A DNA stretch of 64,000 bases from Casuarina equisetifolia (Eukaryota; Streptophyta; Magnoliopsida; Fagales; Casuarinaceae): NCBI GenBank assembly GCA_028551475.1, contig CM052362.1:19760021-19824020 (forward strand), read 5' to 3'. Below are positions 1-12,565 of this stretch, in pieces (positions within the stretch are counted from its first letter, which is position 1; the number at the start of each line of letters is the position of its first letter). The notes below the pieces were generated by a model. That model saw only the letters and a program-made list of their open reading frames with translations. It ran no database searches and had not been told where the DNA came from. A program made the translations under genes and the position numbers.

Positions 1-1435
1 ATCTTGTTTCTAACACTTGAACTCTAACCAAGGGTGGAGGCTAGTTTGAATGGATCTTGGAGATTTTCGTTTTTTTTCACTTACAAACGAATGTTTCTCC
101 CAGTTGTATGCACAAAAGCAACGACTCAACGTCCCATCCCTCTTCCTTTTTGAAAGAAAAGAAAAGGACAGACAATAGTAAGCAGGAAGGAATCTAACCC
201 TAACATCACAGTCAAAAAAGGAGATGACATGATGCTATTCCAAAAACAAAGAGACAAAAGGACGACATCGTCCCGATGACGCACATGAAATGCTTGAGAT
301 TTTCATGATTAAATGCTTCAATAATAACCGAAAGATAAGTACCTGAACCATTTGATTGGTCATAGCCCAGTAGATGATGAAACCTATCGTGTGCGCGGCA
401 AAAAGAACCATTGAAAGATGACCAAGCCAGATATGATACTTGATGCTAGACTCCGATGTGAGCCCGACGAGAGGCAATATTGAAGACCCCCGAGTAACCG
501 GAAAAAACAGAAATGCCCAGCAAATGTTTCCAACATAACCGAGTCTCAATGATACACTTCGAAACTTTGCTTGCCACCTGCCAAGGAGAATTCCAACCAA
601 ATAATTTTCTTCAGAAGTTGAAAAAGGATGAGCTTTTTTGTTAGTAATCAGCAAGGATTACAAGCATCTCCAGATCAACTTTCAAACCAATAGTGTAATT
701 CAAATGGAGAGATCCTCGCACACATACACTTTCTCGCTTGCATTATCAAGATAGAGGTGACCAAAACTGGCATGTAAGTAATTGGATAGAGACCAGATTA
801 AGAGTGCAATAAACATGGCTGCAAAAGCAAGCTCCACTGCTGTAACGATGCCCAGAGGAGCCTTCACAAGCACGGGGCGTCTCAAAAAGGATAAACGATG
901 GCTCGTAACAACACTGCAATAAGTTGAAGACATATGGCGATATTGTTATCCATACCCGTCAAATTCATGCAAAAATGAAGGTGGAGTAACAGAGGGACAT
1001 TTTTCAAGCGACATTGTAACCTTTTGCTGTTTGTCTTCTCTGGCTTCTGCTGAACATGGAGATAAACACAGCCCAATGTTGCCATGAACATCATGGGAAA
1101 TGTGAAAAGCAGAAGTTTTGTCCCTGTGCGACGATGAAGGTTTCATCATAAATCTAGGAAGAAATTAAAGACTCCATTCCAAAACAGTACGCTAGTGACC
1201 AGCAGATTGACGGAATAACCAAAAGAGAAGAAGAAGCCATAAACTACAGAAACAAGCAACCTTGGACTCCAAAGTACGATGAGTTCAGCTTGCTGTTTAG
1301 CACCGGAGTCCATACTAGTTCGTATCTCTTTGTCGGCAACAAAACCCAAACCATGAGCCAGCATTGAAGCACTGCAAAGAAACTCATCCTTAAGACTGTC
1401 TTCATATTCATCTTCTTCCCTATGATTCTGCGCAT
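1..1435 (-). CDS. FRO: Ferric reduction oxidase (FRO2/4/5-like), 5' half only
   Basis: FRO proteins are plasma-membrane flavocytochromes that move electrons from cytosolic NADPH through FAD and two haems to reduce Fe(III) or Cu(II). Four exons are visible: 1261-1435, 1021-1123, 728-913 and 343-577, giving 233 residues with consistent phases; bases 1-342 are intron and the FAD/NADPH-binding half lies off the left edge. Recognition rests on the FRO hallmark blocks RRPVLVKAPLGIV, GNICWAFLFFPV, GSSILPLVGLTSESSIKYH and HIWLGH, the last holding haem-ligand type histidines. The first exon has a hydrophobic segment followed by LLPTKRYELVW, as in FRO N-termini. Start chosen at ATG 1435 (MRRIIGKK); an in-frame ATG at 1411 is equally possible. 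Orientation and neighbours match Arabidopsis FRO4/FRO5 beside a DUF819 gene. Confidence 0.9.
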
Positions 1436-2526
1436 GCGAGAAGACCCTTTTCCTTGGCGGAAAGCTATGATAGAATGAGACTTAATGTTCTTCTGCACAC
1501 TTTCAAAACTTCCCTGCAATTAATAGTGATATTACGGACTTCTAATAATTTTTCTCAAGTCATAATTCGATAAAAGTTTCACACAGAAAGCATGATTCTT
1601 GTAATAAAACTTAAACCAAAAAAAAATCTATTGAGCTCTAAAGCCAACTTTTGAATTAGAACTTTAACAATACATATACGCTGTAAGAAACAGTGTGACT
1701 GACGACGAAATTTTCGCCAAAATTGGCAAAGGAAGCTCAAGCTGCACGGCTCTTGAAAAAGACTTTTCTTTGGATTTATTTTTTTGTCTTTCAAGATTCT
1801 TTTGCCGAAGAATAATTCCACTTCATGATGGCATGTGTTGATGCAGAAGTCTCAAACTAAATTGGTGTACTGCACTTGGCTAAATTCTTTCATATGGTCG
1901 CCATCACACATTTTACAGCTCAGTTTTCTTTCCTGAATTCGTGAGGAGAATCGGGACATATAAGGTTTAAGAAAATGACAAAGGGATGTTGCCAGGTCTT
2001 TATCACCAGATGTGATGATACATTACTTTTGTTGGACTAATGGTGCTTCAAAAAAAGTTATCCAAGCCAACATCAAATACGCAAGATTGGTATTGGATAT
2101 TCAGCTTACTTTTCCGAAGTGTACATGATTTGTTGCATAAGCAGGTAGATCCATGAACCATTCTCAAAGCTTAATTGTTCTGATATAAAAATACATGAAG
2201 ATCAAAAGTCGGAATATAATCACATCAACTGGAAATCCTTTTGACATTGTGGTTTCCTCCTGATAATGAGCCTTTATCATGGCATTAACTTGTAGATCAA
2301 GTGAAAGTATTATGGGGGGTGTCAATGATGTGATTGAGTTGAAACATGATCCTCCAAGTTTGATTAATGGAATTTTGTAAGAGGAGCAACAGCAGGGAGA
2401 GTCAATAATGTACATCAATCACTAAATTCTTTACCTTTTTCTTCTTTTCCTTTTTAATCGTGAAACTCTCCTTATCACGGGAGTCAGGACTGTCACTCAA
2501 CAGCAGTACTGATGTTCCTAAGTAAC
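1436..2526. other. Intergenic: FRO upstream region and DUF819-A 3' flank
   Basis: About 1.1 kb between the FRO start and the stop codon of the neighbouring DUF819 gene, both on the minus strand. It must hold the FRO promoter and the 3' UTR of the DUF819 gene. No coding similarity was recognised and no regulatory motif stood out. Confidence 0.5.
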
Positions 2527-5500
2527 CTACAAGTGTCTGAGGACCGTCAATCCAAAACCGATCCCAAGAAAAGTTGCAATAGCGATTCCAAATACGCCAG
2601 CGAGAACTGCAGGAACGACCAACGATCCCCATCCTTGGGCTGTGGCCATCCCACATGCTGTTGTAGGGCCTCCAACATTGGCATTTGATGCCAAAAGTAA
2701 CAGCTTCAAGTCGAGGCGGAAAAGCTTTCCCAGTCCCAGGATCACGGCAAGATGAACGCTGACTTGAACTAGAGCAAACACGAAGATACTAGGTGCTGTA
2801 TTGATGACATTCCATATGCTCCCACTTGCACCCACCACAGCAAAAAATACCTGCCGAGCAAAGCACCTCATGGTAACGTGCTCCAGATTGCATATACTTA
2901 TACAGCACCAGAGAAAAAGAAAATTGAGGCTTTCCCAAAGATGGTTTTAGAATCAATTTTATGATTCCTTAGCAAATTAGATTTTCTTTTAGAAGTATGA
3001 GCAATGGTTTTCAGGATAGGAGTCTATAAATATATGTCTATTCAATGATCAGACTGGAAGGAAGTTAAAGAGACTTTTGCCTAATTTTTTAACCGATACT
3101 AGTATTTCAGAAGAAGTGTATGTAAATAGAAATAAGATGACATGACACATGCAGCACCAACATAATCTCCAGGATATTTATTTGCCTAATTAAACTATAT
3201 TAGCCCGGTAAACAAATGAAAAAGAATTGGTTTGTAACCTTAAATTTCAGCAGGTTTCTTTATGCTGTCCATAGTTATCATGATTTGCAGATAAAAAATA
3301 ATCTCCAATTTGAACCTCATAAAAGATGTAAGCACGTCGATATTCATAGGTATAGTCAATGCATGTGCACAAGAAGCAAATGGTTAAGTACAATAGAACC
3401 ATGAAGTCAAAAATATACCTGTAGAAGCAAGCATGGCAACAAAGCAATAACCAATATTTTCATGTAATGCAAATCAACTGAACTGAAGATACTTCAATTA
3501 CCTGCAGCAAAACCTGGGCAATAGCATCACCAGCAGGAGCAAGGTAACCAAATTGTGTTGGGAAGAGTGTTGCTAAGATGACAACAGTGGCAGTTATTAC
3601 TGGAATATTGCCTTGAATTCCGCATAAGTTGGTGAGATAAGCGGAAGTTTTACATATCAAAAAGGAAGTAGCAACAGCTGTTGCAGCCTGTAGCACAGGA
3701 AGTTTGTCTCCAGCATGAGACTCCCTATGGTTAGCAACATCTGCAAAGGACTATAAGGTGGTGACAAGACTACGAACATCAAGAGTTACTAAATCTCTCA
3801 AAATCAATTTTAAGCTAATGATAGAACTGTTTGAAATACCACTTTAACATGCTATATTTACACTATCTATGACTGAAGCAGAACAGCAAATAAACTGACA
3901 AAATTTCCAGTTGTTGTCTCACAATAATTTCTTATTATTTCAAGTTAGTGTATATTACAAAATAGAAAGTCTGAAAATCCGTTAACTAGCCCTTAACAAT
4001 CCGTAAATACAAATAACTACATTGTTCTGAAATATGAACATTCATCACATGACAAATCGCAAGGAATACCATATGTAGACAACTTACCCTAAGAATACTC
4101 ATAGAAACACTCCACCTTTTAAAAATAGGATCACTTACCCTTTCTATCCGACACTCCCCCTCAAGCAAAAACTTTTATAGCACAAAATTTCAAAATCTAA
4201 GAAATGAGCTCTTATTGACACAGACTTAACAGACACTCATCTAAAGGCAGAAATACAACCAAATTCGTTGAAAAAATAGAATAACTGATCTGAAACACAT
4301 GAAACCAGCCATAAACCCTGAATCAGTCAAGAAAATAATTGAACTGGCTAAAAAACTGTCAAAACTGGTCAATCTCCACTGATGATGATTAAGGAGAAAG
4401 ACAACAAAGAAGAAAAACAGAAAAACAGAAAAACAGGAGATAGAATTTTTTTTAATCCTTAGATTATAATACCATGTCAAAACAATGTATTGCCCAAAAT
4501 GGAGAATTTAGGACCTATATAAGACCTTTACATTCATTGATATATATAGGAACAGATAAAATACTCCAGAACATGGACACCTCACCATAAAACAACTCGG
4601 ACAAACACCTCACTACCTTTTAGAATGAGAATATTTGTCCCTTTCTTTCAAAACAAACTCCACAAAGCTATAATCCACAAATTAAAGCGACAGATTAAAT
4701 TACCAAGGTTAACTACTTCATACCAATAATTGATTTTGAAGCTTCAGGAGGTATTTTAGAAGCCAAGGCAAACAGTGCCATAAAATAGAAAGCAGAAATG
4801 ACGTTGTCTGCAGCTACTCCTGCTGCCAAAACTGATGGAGAAACGCCAAGAGCGTCTGAAATTGCAACGTAGTTAACAGCTACAGCAATTATAAAACAAG
4901 GGAACATGTCAATTATGATACTGGACTCGGTAGATATAGACATGCATTGGAAAAGAACACCAAGCGTATTAAAGAGGAAGTTAGAAACTCAGAATCTGAA
5001 AAGAAAGAGTCTAATATCTCTTAGCAAAAGGAAGTAAAGTGCTCTCAGAACTTGATGTAATATAAGAAGAAGCAAATCTCATAGGACAATGAAACTGAAA
5101 AAGTGGCCAAGTCCAGTCTTATCATCATAGTCTAGTTTCCTTATCTATTCAAGCATAAAAGCCCCCGCCCATTAATGTTCTTCATAGAAGAATTAAGCAA
5201 GGTTTAGACACATTAATATGAATTCTGCATCCTCAAACTATATTGCCAATATTTACTTCCTTAGAAGCCATATGACCTCATACATAAACTAAATAGGGGA
5301 CTTGACTGATAAAACCACCGAGCCCTATGGTGAAGATCTGATGGCAGTTAAGTGGTAACCCATATCAAAATGAACTGCATAGCTGCTGCACCTATATGTA
5401 TTGTTTTACCAGTTCCAGGATCAGCAATTAAATTTATCCATCTTTCTTGACCTCTAGTTGTGTAAAAGGAATTTCAATTTAATTTGCTAAAACCACAGAC

Positions 5501-7290
5501 AAAACAATGCAATGTGGATGTTTTCAGACATTGCTATTGTCAGTTACATGACTGGAGAACCTAGTTATACCTGAACGAACTTGGCTAATAAATGTATATA
5601 AAGATCTTCCAGGATCAGAGGGGATCAACAGTATTACCTTCAGCCAATACACAAACAAAAAGAATCGACCAATAATTACAAACAGTACAGGGAATTCGTT
5701 TCCCTTTATACAACATACAATGAGGAAGACACAAGCAATGTCTCACAACACTAAAAATACTGCCAGGAAACTCAACTCAGCCAAGAGCATTATGGATAAT
5801 TATGATGTCCATAGACGCCAATGCATTGTAAACCTTACTTTCCTTACAAGAGCTTACTCCAGAAGCAACATTCAATAACATTTCCTCACTACTTACATCC
5901 ACCAATATAACTACCCATGAGAGCAGTGGCTATCTTCCAATTATCTTGTCCAAGTGATCGCATAGGCACCAGCAGAAACGCTACAAGAGTGCCTACTATG
6001 GTCGCGACTGTCATACCAAAAATAAACAGAATTTATTATCAGTTATCTGTAGAAAAATTGGCTACCAAGGAAGGGTTAATATAAGGTATTCCCTGAAGAA
6101 ATGCACATTCCTGTCGCCGGACAATATACCAACATTTGTTTCTACTTATTGGTCGATTCTGGAACCGGAGTGAACTTGCATAAACTCTACAAGCGTAAGT
6201 TCCGAGTTCGGTGATTTAATAGATTTTTGAAAGACTTGTGCTCAAGTCAACAAAGAACTGGAAAAGACAATATCTAAAACTAGATTTATCAGCGTGGAAA
6301 AGAAGATTGATAATGCTAAGTGCAATACCTGACCCAAGCAAGAAAGCCGAGAGCAGTATCCCAGTGGACCGTATGACACGGCGCAGGTCTGCTCTAAACA
6401 ACAGCAATGGAACAGATAGTGGAAGCAAAAACTCCAAGACGAGTGAATACGCCCGCGCTTCGTTAGGAATAATGCCTATATTACTTGCTGCGAGGCCTAC
6501 CAAAGTGCTCACCAGGGCAGCACTCACCGTGCTCCCCATCTTGGTCTTCTCGGACCTTTCATCCAAAACACATACATCTAAATCTCCTGCTTTGGAGTCG
6601 ACCAAGAAAATGCTTCATAAAAACACTGAGAATATGTGGAAAAGGAAGAGAAAGGTTTTCCGTTTTGGAAGTCACAAAGGAGGAGGAATTTTCAAAAACC
6701 ATTCTCATTCTTGGCCCAGAAACAGAGAAGACAACGAACAAACAGTATCCTAAGTGCGTCTTTTTGCAAAAAAGCTATTCAAGAATCTTCTACAAAAGAG
6801 ACAAGCTTTTTAGTGTATTCCACTTTTATTAGACTGATCCTGATTCTGTTCTGATATAATTGCCAAAGCGAAATCTTTGTAGTTGCATGTCCCGACCAGA
6901 GGAAATCCCAAGTCTTAAAAGATAAACTTCTTCCCTGAGCAACCAAACCAAGCACAGGCACGCATAGAAGCACTCAAAGGCATAGATTTGTGGTGAGCAG
7001 GGCCAGTACCAGAGACCAAAAGCACCAGTGGCAAAGAGAGCAGTCCATGTACCCCAGTGGTCGTCCGGAGAGATGATAGGAAATCTCAACTGTGACCTAA
7101 TTAGACTTACAGACGAAGTCGAACTTCGGTTCTTAGGTAATACAAACGGCGGGAGAAGTGATGTCTTTCCTATTCTTCCAGCGTTGTGGGAAGAAACCAT
7201 GGCGAGGTTGACGTGGCGAGAAGAAAGACTTGGGCGGCTGATCCATCGCATAGGTGGCGAAGCAGAGAGGTGAGGGAGGATTAACGCCAT
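2527..7290 (-). CDS. DUF819 (YjcL-like) multispan membrane protein, copy A
   Basis: Member of the DUF819 family, bacterial YjcL-type integral membrane proteins whose substrate is unknown to me. Six exons: 7010-7290, 6329-6555, 5897-6007, 4724-4879, 3502-3740 and 2527-2850, giving 445 residues. The start ATG at 7290 opens a Ser/Arg-rich, acid-poor stretch of about 75 residues like a plastid transit peptide. After that come the family block [19 protein letters not shown] and about ten hydrophobic spans, including [57 protein letters not shown] and [20 protein letters not shown]. It stands immediately downstream of copy B and shares all intron positions. Arabidopsis homologues recalled are At5g24000 and At5g52540. 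Plastid location is inference; the reaction cannot be stated. Confidence 0.9.
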
Positions 7291-8032
7291 TAATGGAAGG
7301 CTGGCTTGTGTCCAGTCCGATAGAGATATCTCGACTCGAGCATGGTTTTGGCTTCAACGAAGGTGCGGACGCGACGAGGACCCATTTTGGTACGCCCACT
7401 TTGTTCTGTATCGGAACATTCTTGGTTCTTTCGAATCCCAGACATTCTGCTTTGCTCTTCCTTACTTTTATATTAGCAACATTGATTATTAATAAACTTA
7501 TTATCCATTTCAAAAGCTTAATTCAAGAGTCGATAAAAATTATTATTTTATAGAAAAAAAATTAACAACTCTTTTAGGTCCTCATAAGACAATGAATAAC
7601 CTAATATGTTATGATAAATCTTAATTGTAATATTATATTTTTTCTTATGATACCATATTAAGAGATTTATTATCTAACTCACGAATCAATTTAAGAATTG
7701 ATAAAACTTATTATCTTATAAATAAAAAATTTAATAACTTGATACAATTTTAAAAACTTATTAACCACATCTTAACACTGTACCTTAGAATAACACCATG
7801 TTTTAAAGCCTAAGAGAAGCAGTGATCAAGTGGACTTACAAAATGAAAATGGAATCACCACATCCAATTTACTAGCACCTGGAACATGAACTCAGTTAAA
7901 TATCAGTTAACCGATTTGGACAAGGGATATTAACAGAGAGTCTGGTTTTAATTCCCGATTGAATGTCTATAAATGCTTCTTCTCTCTTATTGGTTACCCA
8001 AATACCAGTTCTGGCATTCAAAGTGGAAAAAT
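7291..8032. other. Intergenic between the two DUF819 copies, AT-rich
   Basis: The left end must serve as the promoter of copy A and the right end as the 3' UTR of copy B. From about 7480 to 7790 the sequence is very AT-rich with loosely repeated phrases such as GATAAAA.TTATTAT.TTATA, which may be an old non-autonomous transposon. No gene is seen. Confidence 0.4.
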
Positions 8033-11000
8033 CTACATGGCTTTCAAGACTGCCGCACCAAATGCGATCCCCAGGAAAGTTGCTATGGAAATTCCAAAAA
8101 TGCCTGCAAGAATTCCGGGAACAACCAGTGAATTCCATCCCTTTGCTGTGGCCATTCCACATGCCGTGGTCGGACCTCCGACATTGGCATTTGATGCCAA
8201 AAGTAACAACTTCAAATCAATGCGAAAGAGCTTTCCCAGCCCCAGAATCACGGCAAGATGAACTGCTATTTGGATTAGAGCAAACAAGAAAATACTAGGT
8301 GCCGTGCTTATGACACTCCGTATGTTCCCACAAGCACCAATCACAGCAAAAAATATCTGCTCATCAGAAAACAAGAAAACATGTTAATTCGATACGCAGC
8401 AAAGACAATGGCCTCATTAGGCGCTTGATTCTGAGTTCAACTACAACAGCAGTCCTTATTTCTGAAGAACCGACTAATCTGGTATACTCACCTGCATTAA
8501 TATCAAAGCCATAGCCTCACCAGCTGGTGCAAGATAAGCAAACTGTTTTGGAAGTGCAGTAGCCAGAACTACAACAACAGCTGTTATGGCTGGAAGGCTG
8601 CCACCTTGAATTCCAAAATATTTTGTGATAAAAGAGCCAGCCTTGCAGATCGCAAATGATACAGCCAGTGCAGTAGCCATTTGTAGCACAGGCAGTTTGT
8701 TGCCAGAGCCAGACTCAAACTCAGACTCAGACACCACATCCCTCGAGACATCTGCCAAAGTGCCAGCTTTCGTTATATGCTCCATTGTGGAACTACAACT
8801 TCATAATTTACATTTACTTGCTACTGCTATATTTGCCGACGTGAACTCCAAAGGAGAATACAAAATACTTAAATTTGCATCTTTTTATTGATAAGTTACG
8901 CTTGTAACTTACAACCTCGTTCTCACCTAGTTCTTACAAGAAGAGAAAGCACCATTTGAGCTAAATCTCAAAGGCAGGCTTTGCAATTTTTTTTTTTTAA
9001 AAAAAAAATGGGGGATGGATTGCAACATCATGCATCAAAAGTTTAAAGTGCAACAAAGATCAATAGAATATTTTGTGGGCTAAAGGACGGTGATGATGTA
9101 TAATGGTTCTGAACCACCAATTCTGCCACCATGACAAAGAGAATTAATGAAACATAGCAAAAATAAATATATAAATAATGAAACATAGCAGTATGGAGGT
9201 TTGCTCACCGTTGGTTGAACTTGACGTCTCAGGAGGTATTTTAGAAGCTAATACAAAGAGCGTAGTAAAATAAACTGCACAAATAACATTGTCTGCGGCT
9301 AGTCCAGCAGCTAAAACTGATGGAGAAACACCAAGGGCTTCAGAAATGGCAACATAGTTGACAGCTACACAACATCCCAAAAGGCAAAAACATGCTATCA
9401 GTCTTCACAGGAACTTGAGAAAGCAAATGTGTATGGCAAGAGAATATCACAATTAATACCTATATTTTTGCAAGAAACTAGAAGAGCATTCCATACTGGT
9501 CCAAATACCTATTGACTCTAGAAATTGCAATACAAATTACCTCCTCCAATATGTCTGCCCATAAGTGCAGCCGCTATTTTCCAACTATCTTGACCAAGTG
9601 ATCGCATTGGAACCAAGAAATACGCTACTAATGTTCCAATTGTCGTTGCAACTATCATATGACAAAAGAGAAAGAACAATGACAATAAGACTCCAAAGCA
9701 GATAGGGGTAAAACCAAAACTGATGCACAATATAGTTGCGTATATGAGTAATTAATCAAATAATATTGCTGTATTTCCAACTCAAAAGCATCAAGGTACT
9801 CTCGAATCCTGTAATAGGAAATGCACAATCAATCCAGAAATAGATACAGAGTAATCTATTTTGGCCCCAAAGAGTGAAACACGGGCTTCAGAGGGGTAAT
9901 TTTGACAGGGCATGGTTACATTGTTGCCATCATAAAGCTTGTTTTAGTTCTTCTCGAATCAGAAGATTTATTTTTATTGATCTTACAAGAAATACATAAA
10001 TAAAGTTGTGGAAACATAATTAAAGAAACAATCATGAACTTGAAAGGACTTAACAAGGTTGACATTAAGTTCAGATAGCAGGAGGCATTAAATTGAAGCA
10101 CGAAACCGAAGATGACACAGTAAAAGCTAACTGACGTTAAAGTAGCAATCAGCTTATCGTTCTTCCATTATTTGAGGCAATAAGTTGATAGGCCAGTAAT
10201 ACTCCTACTTCTGCAAACAGATCGCAGCCTATCACTGATCTGAGCACTTAATAATTTTTGGAGAAACAACACCGACCACATCACCATTGTCGAAAATTGA
10301 GAAGCAGCCTGTCACAGTGCACACTATAATATCAACAAACATTACCTGAGCCTATCAAGAAAGCCAACAGAAGTGTCCCTGTCGACTTTATCACACGGCG
10401 CAGGTCTGCTCTGAACAGCAGCAATGGTACAGCCAATGGAAGCAGAAACTCCAACGCAACTGAATACGCTGGAGCTTCAGTTGCAATAATTCCCAAATTA
10501 CTAGCTGCAAGGGCTACCAAAGTGCTTGTCAAAGCACCACTCAATGTACTTCCTATCTTGGTCTTCTCTGACCTTCAATTCCGATGAGAAGTAATAGATA
10601 AGTTCTTCCTGAGTTGTGTTTATACCAGCGAATTTAACAAGTCACCCAAAAACGTTAAAATGCACTCACTATCGGCCATAAAAAGTAATAGTGATTAAAA
10701 TTTTGAAAAATAGATCCATTTCACAAAAAGAGAGTAAGAAAAAAAGGCGAGGGTTTAGCTTAAGAGATCCTTGCAATTTTTCCCATGTGCTGCTATTACA
10801 AACATTAAGAAGAAAATCATGTCTTTTCATACAGACTTTCCTCATTTATGTGCTGTGAAATTGTAGGAAAAACTGAAGTTTGGAATCCGGAATTCATCGA
10901 TTGCTCTTAACAAATCTAAGAACTACCGTCATTCGTTGGTTGTTTCCTTTTTTTCGTAGGGACGAAACAACACAATCAAGCTGGTTCCCATATACTCGTC

Positions 11001-11393
11001 ATTTCCACCGCTCGAATACAGCTTTCTCGCCGACGAAACATAGCATGGAAAGATTAAGAGACAGAGAAAGAGGTGAGTTTACCAGAGACCGAAAGCGCCG
11101 GTGGCGAAGAGAGCGGTCCAGGTAGCCCAGTGATCGTTAGGAGAAACGAGAGGTAGATTCAAGTGCGATCTAGCCCTTACCGATCGTGTCGAATTGGATC
11201 TTTTAATAATAAAAGGAGGAGAAAGAAAGGTTTGGATTTCATTTGTACTGCTTGAAGATGATGACAACGCGTGATCATGAGGAATTGAAGAGGCACGCGT
11301 TGGAGGTCTGATTGGGACTTGGCCGGAGGAAGACCAATGCGACCGTTGGAGGTAGAAGCGGGGAAGGCGGAGAGAGAGAAGATCTGAAGCCAT
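8033..11393 (-). CDS. DUF819 (YjcL-like) multispan membrane protein, copy B
   Basis: Second DUF819 gene, tandem to copy A. Exons 11083-11393, 10346-10572, 9541-9651, 9209-9364, 8492-8751 and 8033-8356 give 462 residues. Exons 2, 3, 4 and 6 have exactly the same lengths as in copy A (227, 111, 156 and 324 bases); exon 5 is seven codons longer. The start at 11393 (MASDLLSLRLPRFYLQ) precedes a Ser/Thr/Arg-rich leader with no family similarity, then [19 protein letters not shown], so a plastid transit peptide is likely. An open frame continues upstream of this ATG, but it is GA-rich leader sequence. Membrane spans match copy A one for one. Divergence is mostly in the leader and around exon 5 (DVVSESEFESGSGNKLPVLQ), so both copies appear functional. 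Transport or enzyme activity is unknown. Confidence 0.9.
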
Positions 11394-11874
11394 GGACGGC
11401 CTACGTCTCCTTCGCAGGCAGCTTCGAGAGAGAATGAGAGAGAGACTGCTTGAGAGTTGGCTTACGTCTCCTCCGCAGCCTGCCGTTAGAGAGAGAGCGA
11501 GGCCACTCGAGAGTGGACTTGGTAGACCAAGAGAGCAAGTTTTATGGAACAACTGGTTTGACTGAAATACGTGGCTGCTGACACCTCCGTTCTGACTTTT
11601 TTGTTTCTTCTTTCCTTCTTTTCCTGTTACTTCAACTGACGCCGTCCTCTGCGACATGTATTAGCTACTCATTTCACCATTGCTTGTTAATCGCACATGT
11701 CGGTCAGAAATTGCTCAAAAATCATTGAATTGGCAACTGGAGAAACATTGGATATGAATGATGTTTTGAAATGGTTTCTACTTAAGCAACATTCAAGCAG
11801 TTGGGAAAATCCCATAAGGTGGTTTGGCAAACCTTTGCCAGGCACACGAGACCTAATCCAACTACAGTTTCCTA
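11394..11874. other. Intergenic: DUF819-B leader and RBM18-like 3' flank
   Basis: About 480 bases separating two minus-strand genes. The part next to DUF819-B (about 11394-11510) is rich in GAGAGA motifs, typical of plant 5' leaders. No other gene was found. Confidence 0.45.
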
Positions 11875-12565
11875 TTATCGTTTGCTGGAAGGGTGATCCC
11901 CACTTCCACTGCAAGGGATGCCTTTGGCTAGCTTCTGCTTCTTTGCACTAGAGCTCTCCTCTTCTAAAGCTTTTAATTTGTTCTTGATTGCAGCTATTTT
12001 AGCACTCCGATTCATCTGTCCTGAGCTGCTTCCAGAAGAGCCTGTCTTTTTCGACTCACTACCTGCTCGTTTGGAGATCTTCTCTGCCGCTTCCACCAAG
12101 CATTTCTCACTAGCAAGACGGACCACCAACGGGCGCCCACAAGCTAATTTCCCGTGCATCTTCTCTTTGGCCAGTTCAGCTTCCTGCGTGCTCACTTTAA
12201 TGGTGGAAATCAGGAATTGCTTGAAAACAAAATGATTAAAAGCAATCGAGTTTTACCTCTTTACTGCTGTACTGGATGAAAGCAAAGCCCCGCGGTTCTC
12301 CACGTTTGGGGCCACGGGTATGCCACAGGAAGTTTTCAGATACAATCTTTCCAAAGGGAGAAAACATCTTAATCAGAGTAGCCCTGCAGTTTGAAAAAAA
12401 AAAAAATTATAAAGAAGATGGACAAATTTCATTGAACCAGAGACCCAAAAAACCAAAAGAAAGAAAGGTAAAAGCCCAAAAATTTCCTTACTCGGTTATT
12501 CTCAAATCAAGGTTTCCAATGTAAAGCCTGTTTTCAGACTTCTCGTCCACAAAACCATCAGGATC
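11875..12565 (-). CDS. RBM18-like RNA-binding protein with one RRM, 5' end unresolved
   Basis: A single RNA-recognition motif followed by a Lys/Ser-rich tail, like animal RBM18 and its uncharacterised plant homologues. Three coding exons are secure: 12492-12565, 12257-12383 and 11875-12183, 169 residues with continuous phase. RNP2 is RLYIGNL and RNP1 is RGFAFIQY; between them lies FLWHTRGPKRGEPRG. The C-terminal part ends in a helix KIAAIKNKLKALEEES that resembles the RBM18 tail. No in-frame ATG precedes the RRM in the 12492-12565 exon, so at least one upstream exon is needed. A candidate is ATG-CAG followed by a GT donor at 13668-13663, which joins in phase to make MQ-DPDGFVDEK. A likely non-coding first exon ends near 14128. 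The molecular role is unknown. Confidence 0.85.

Noticed and set aside
4130..4660. Possible LTR relic in the 1-kb intron of DUF819-A
   Set aside because: Phrases like ATACCATGTCAAAAC and a TATATAAG-like word are reminiscent of plant repeats, but no paired terminal repeats or target duplications were visible.
6238..6753. Plus-strand open frame of 171 codons
   Set aside because: Antisense shadow of DUF819-A exon 2 and the adjoining intron.
7421..7445. GGTTC...AATCC phrase resembling a tRNA B box
   Set aside because: Spacing is wrong and no cloverleaf arms or A box could be found; no tRNA gene called anywhere in the window.
11394..11657. N-terminal extension of DUF819-B upstream of 11393
   Set aside because: Open frame continues but reads GA-rich leader; the ATG at 11393 gives a normal targeting leader.
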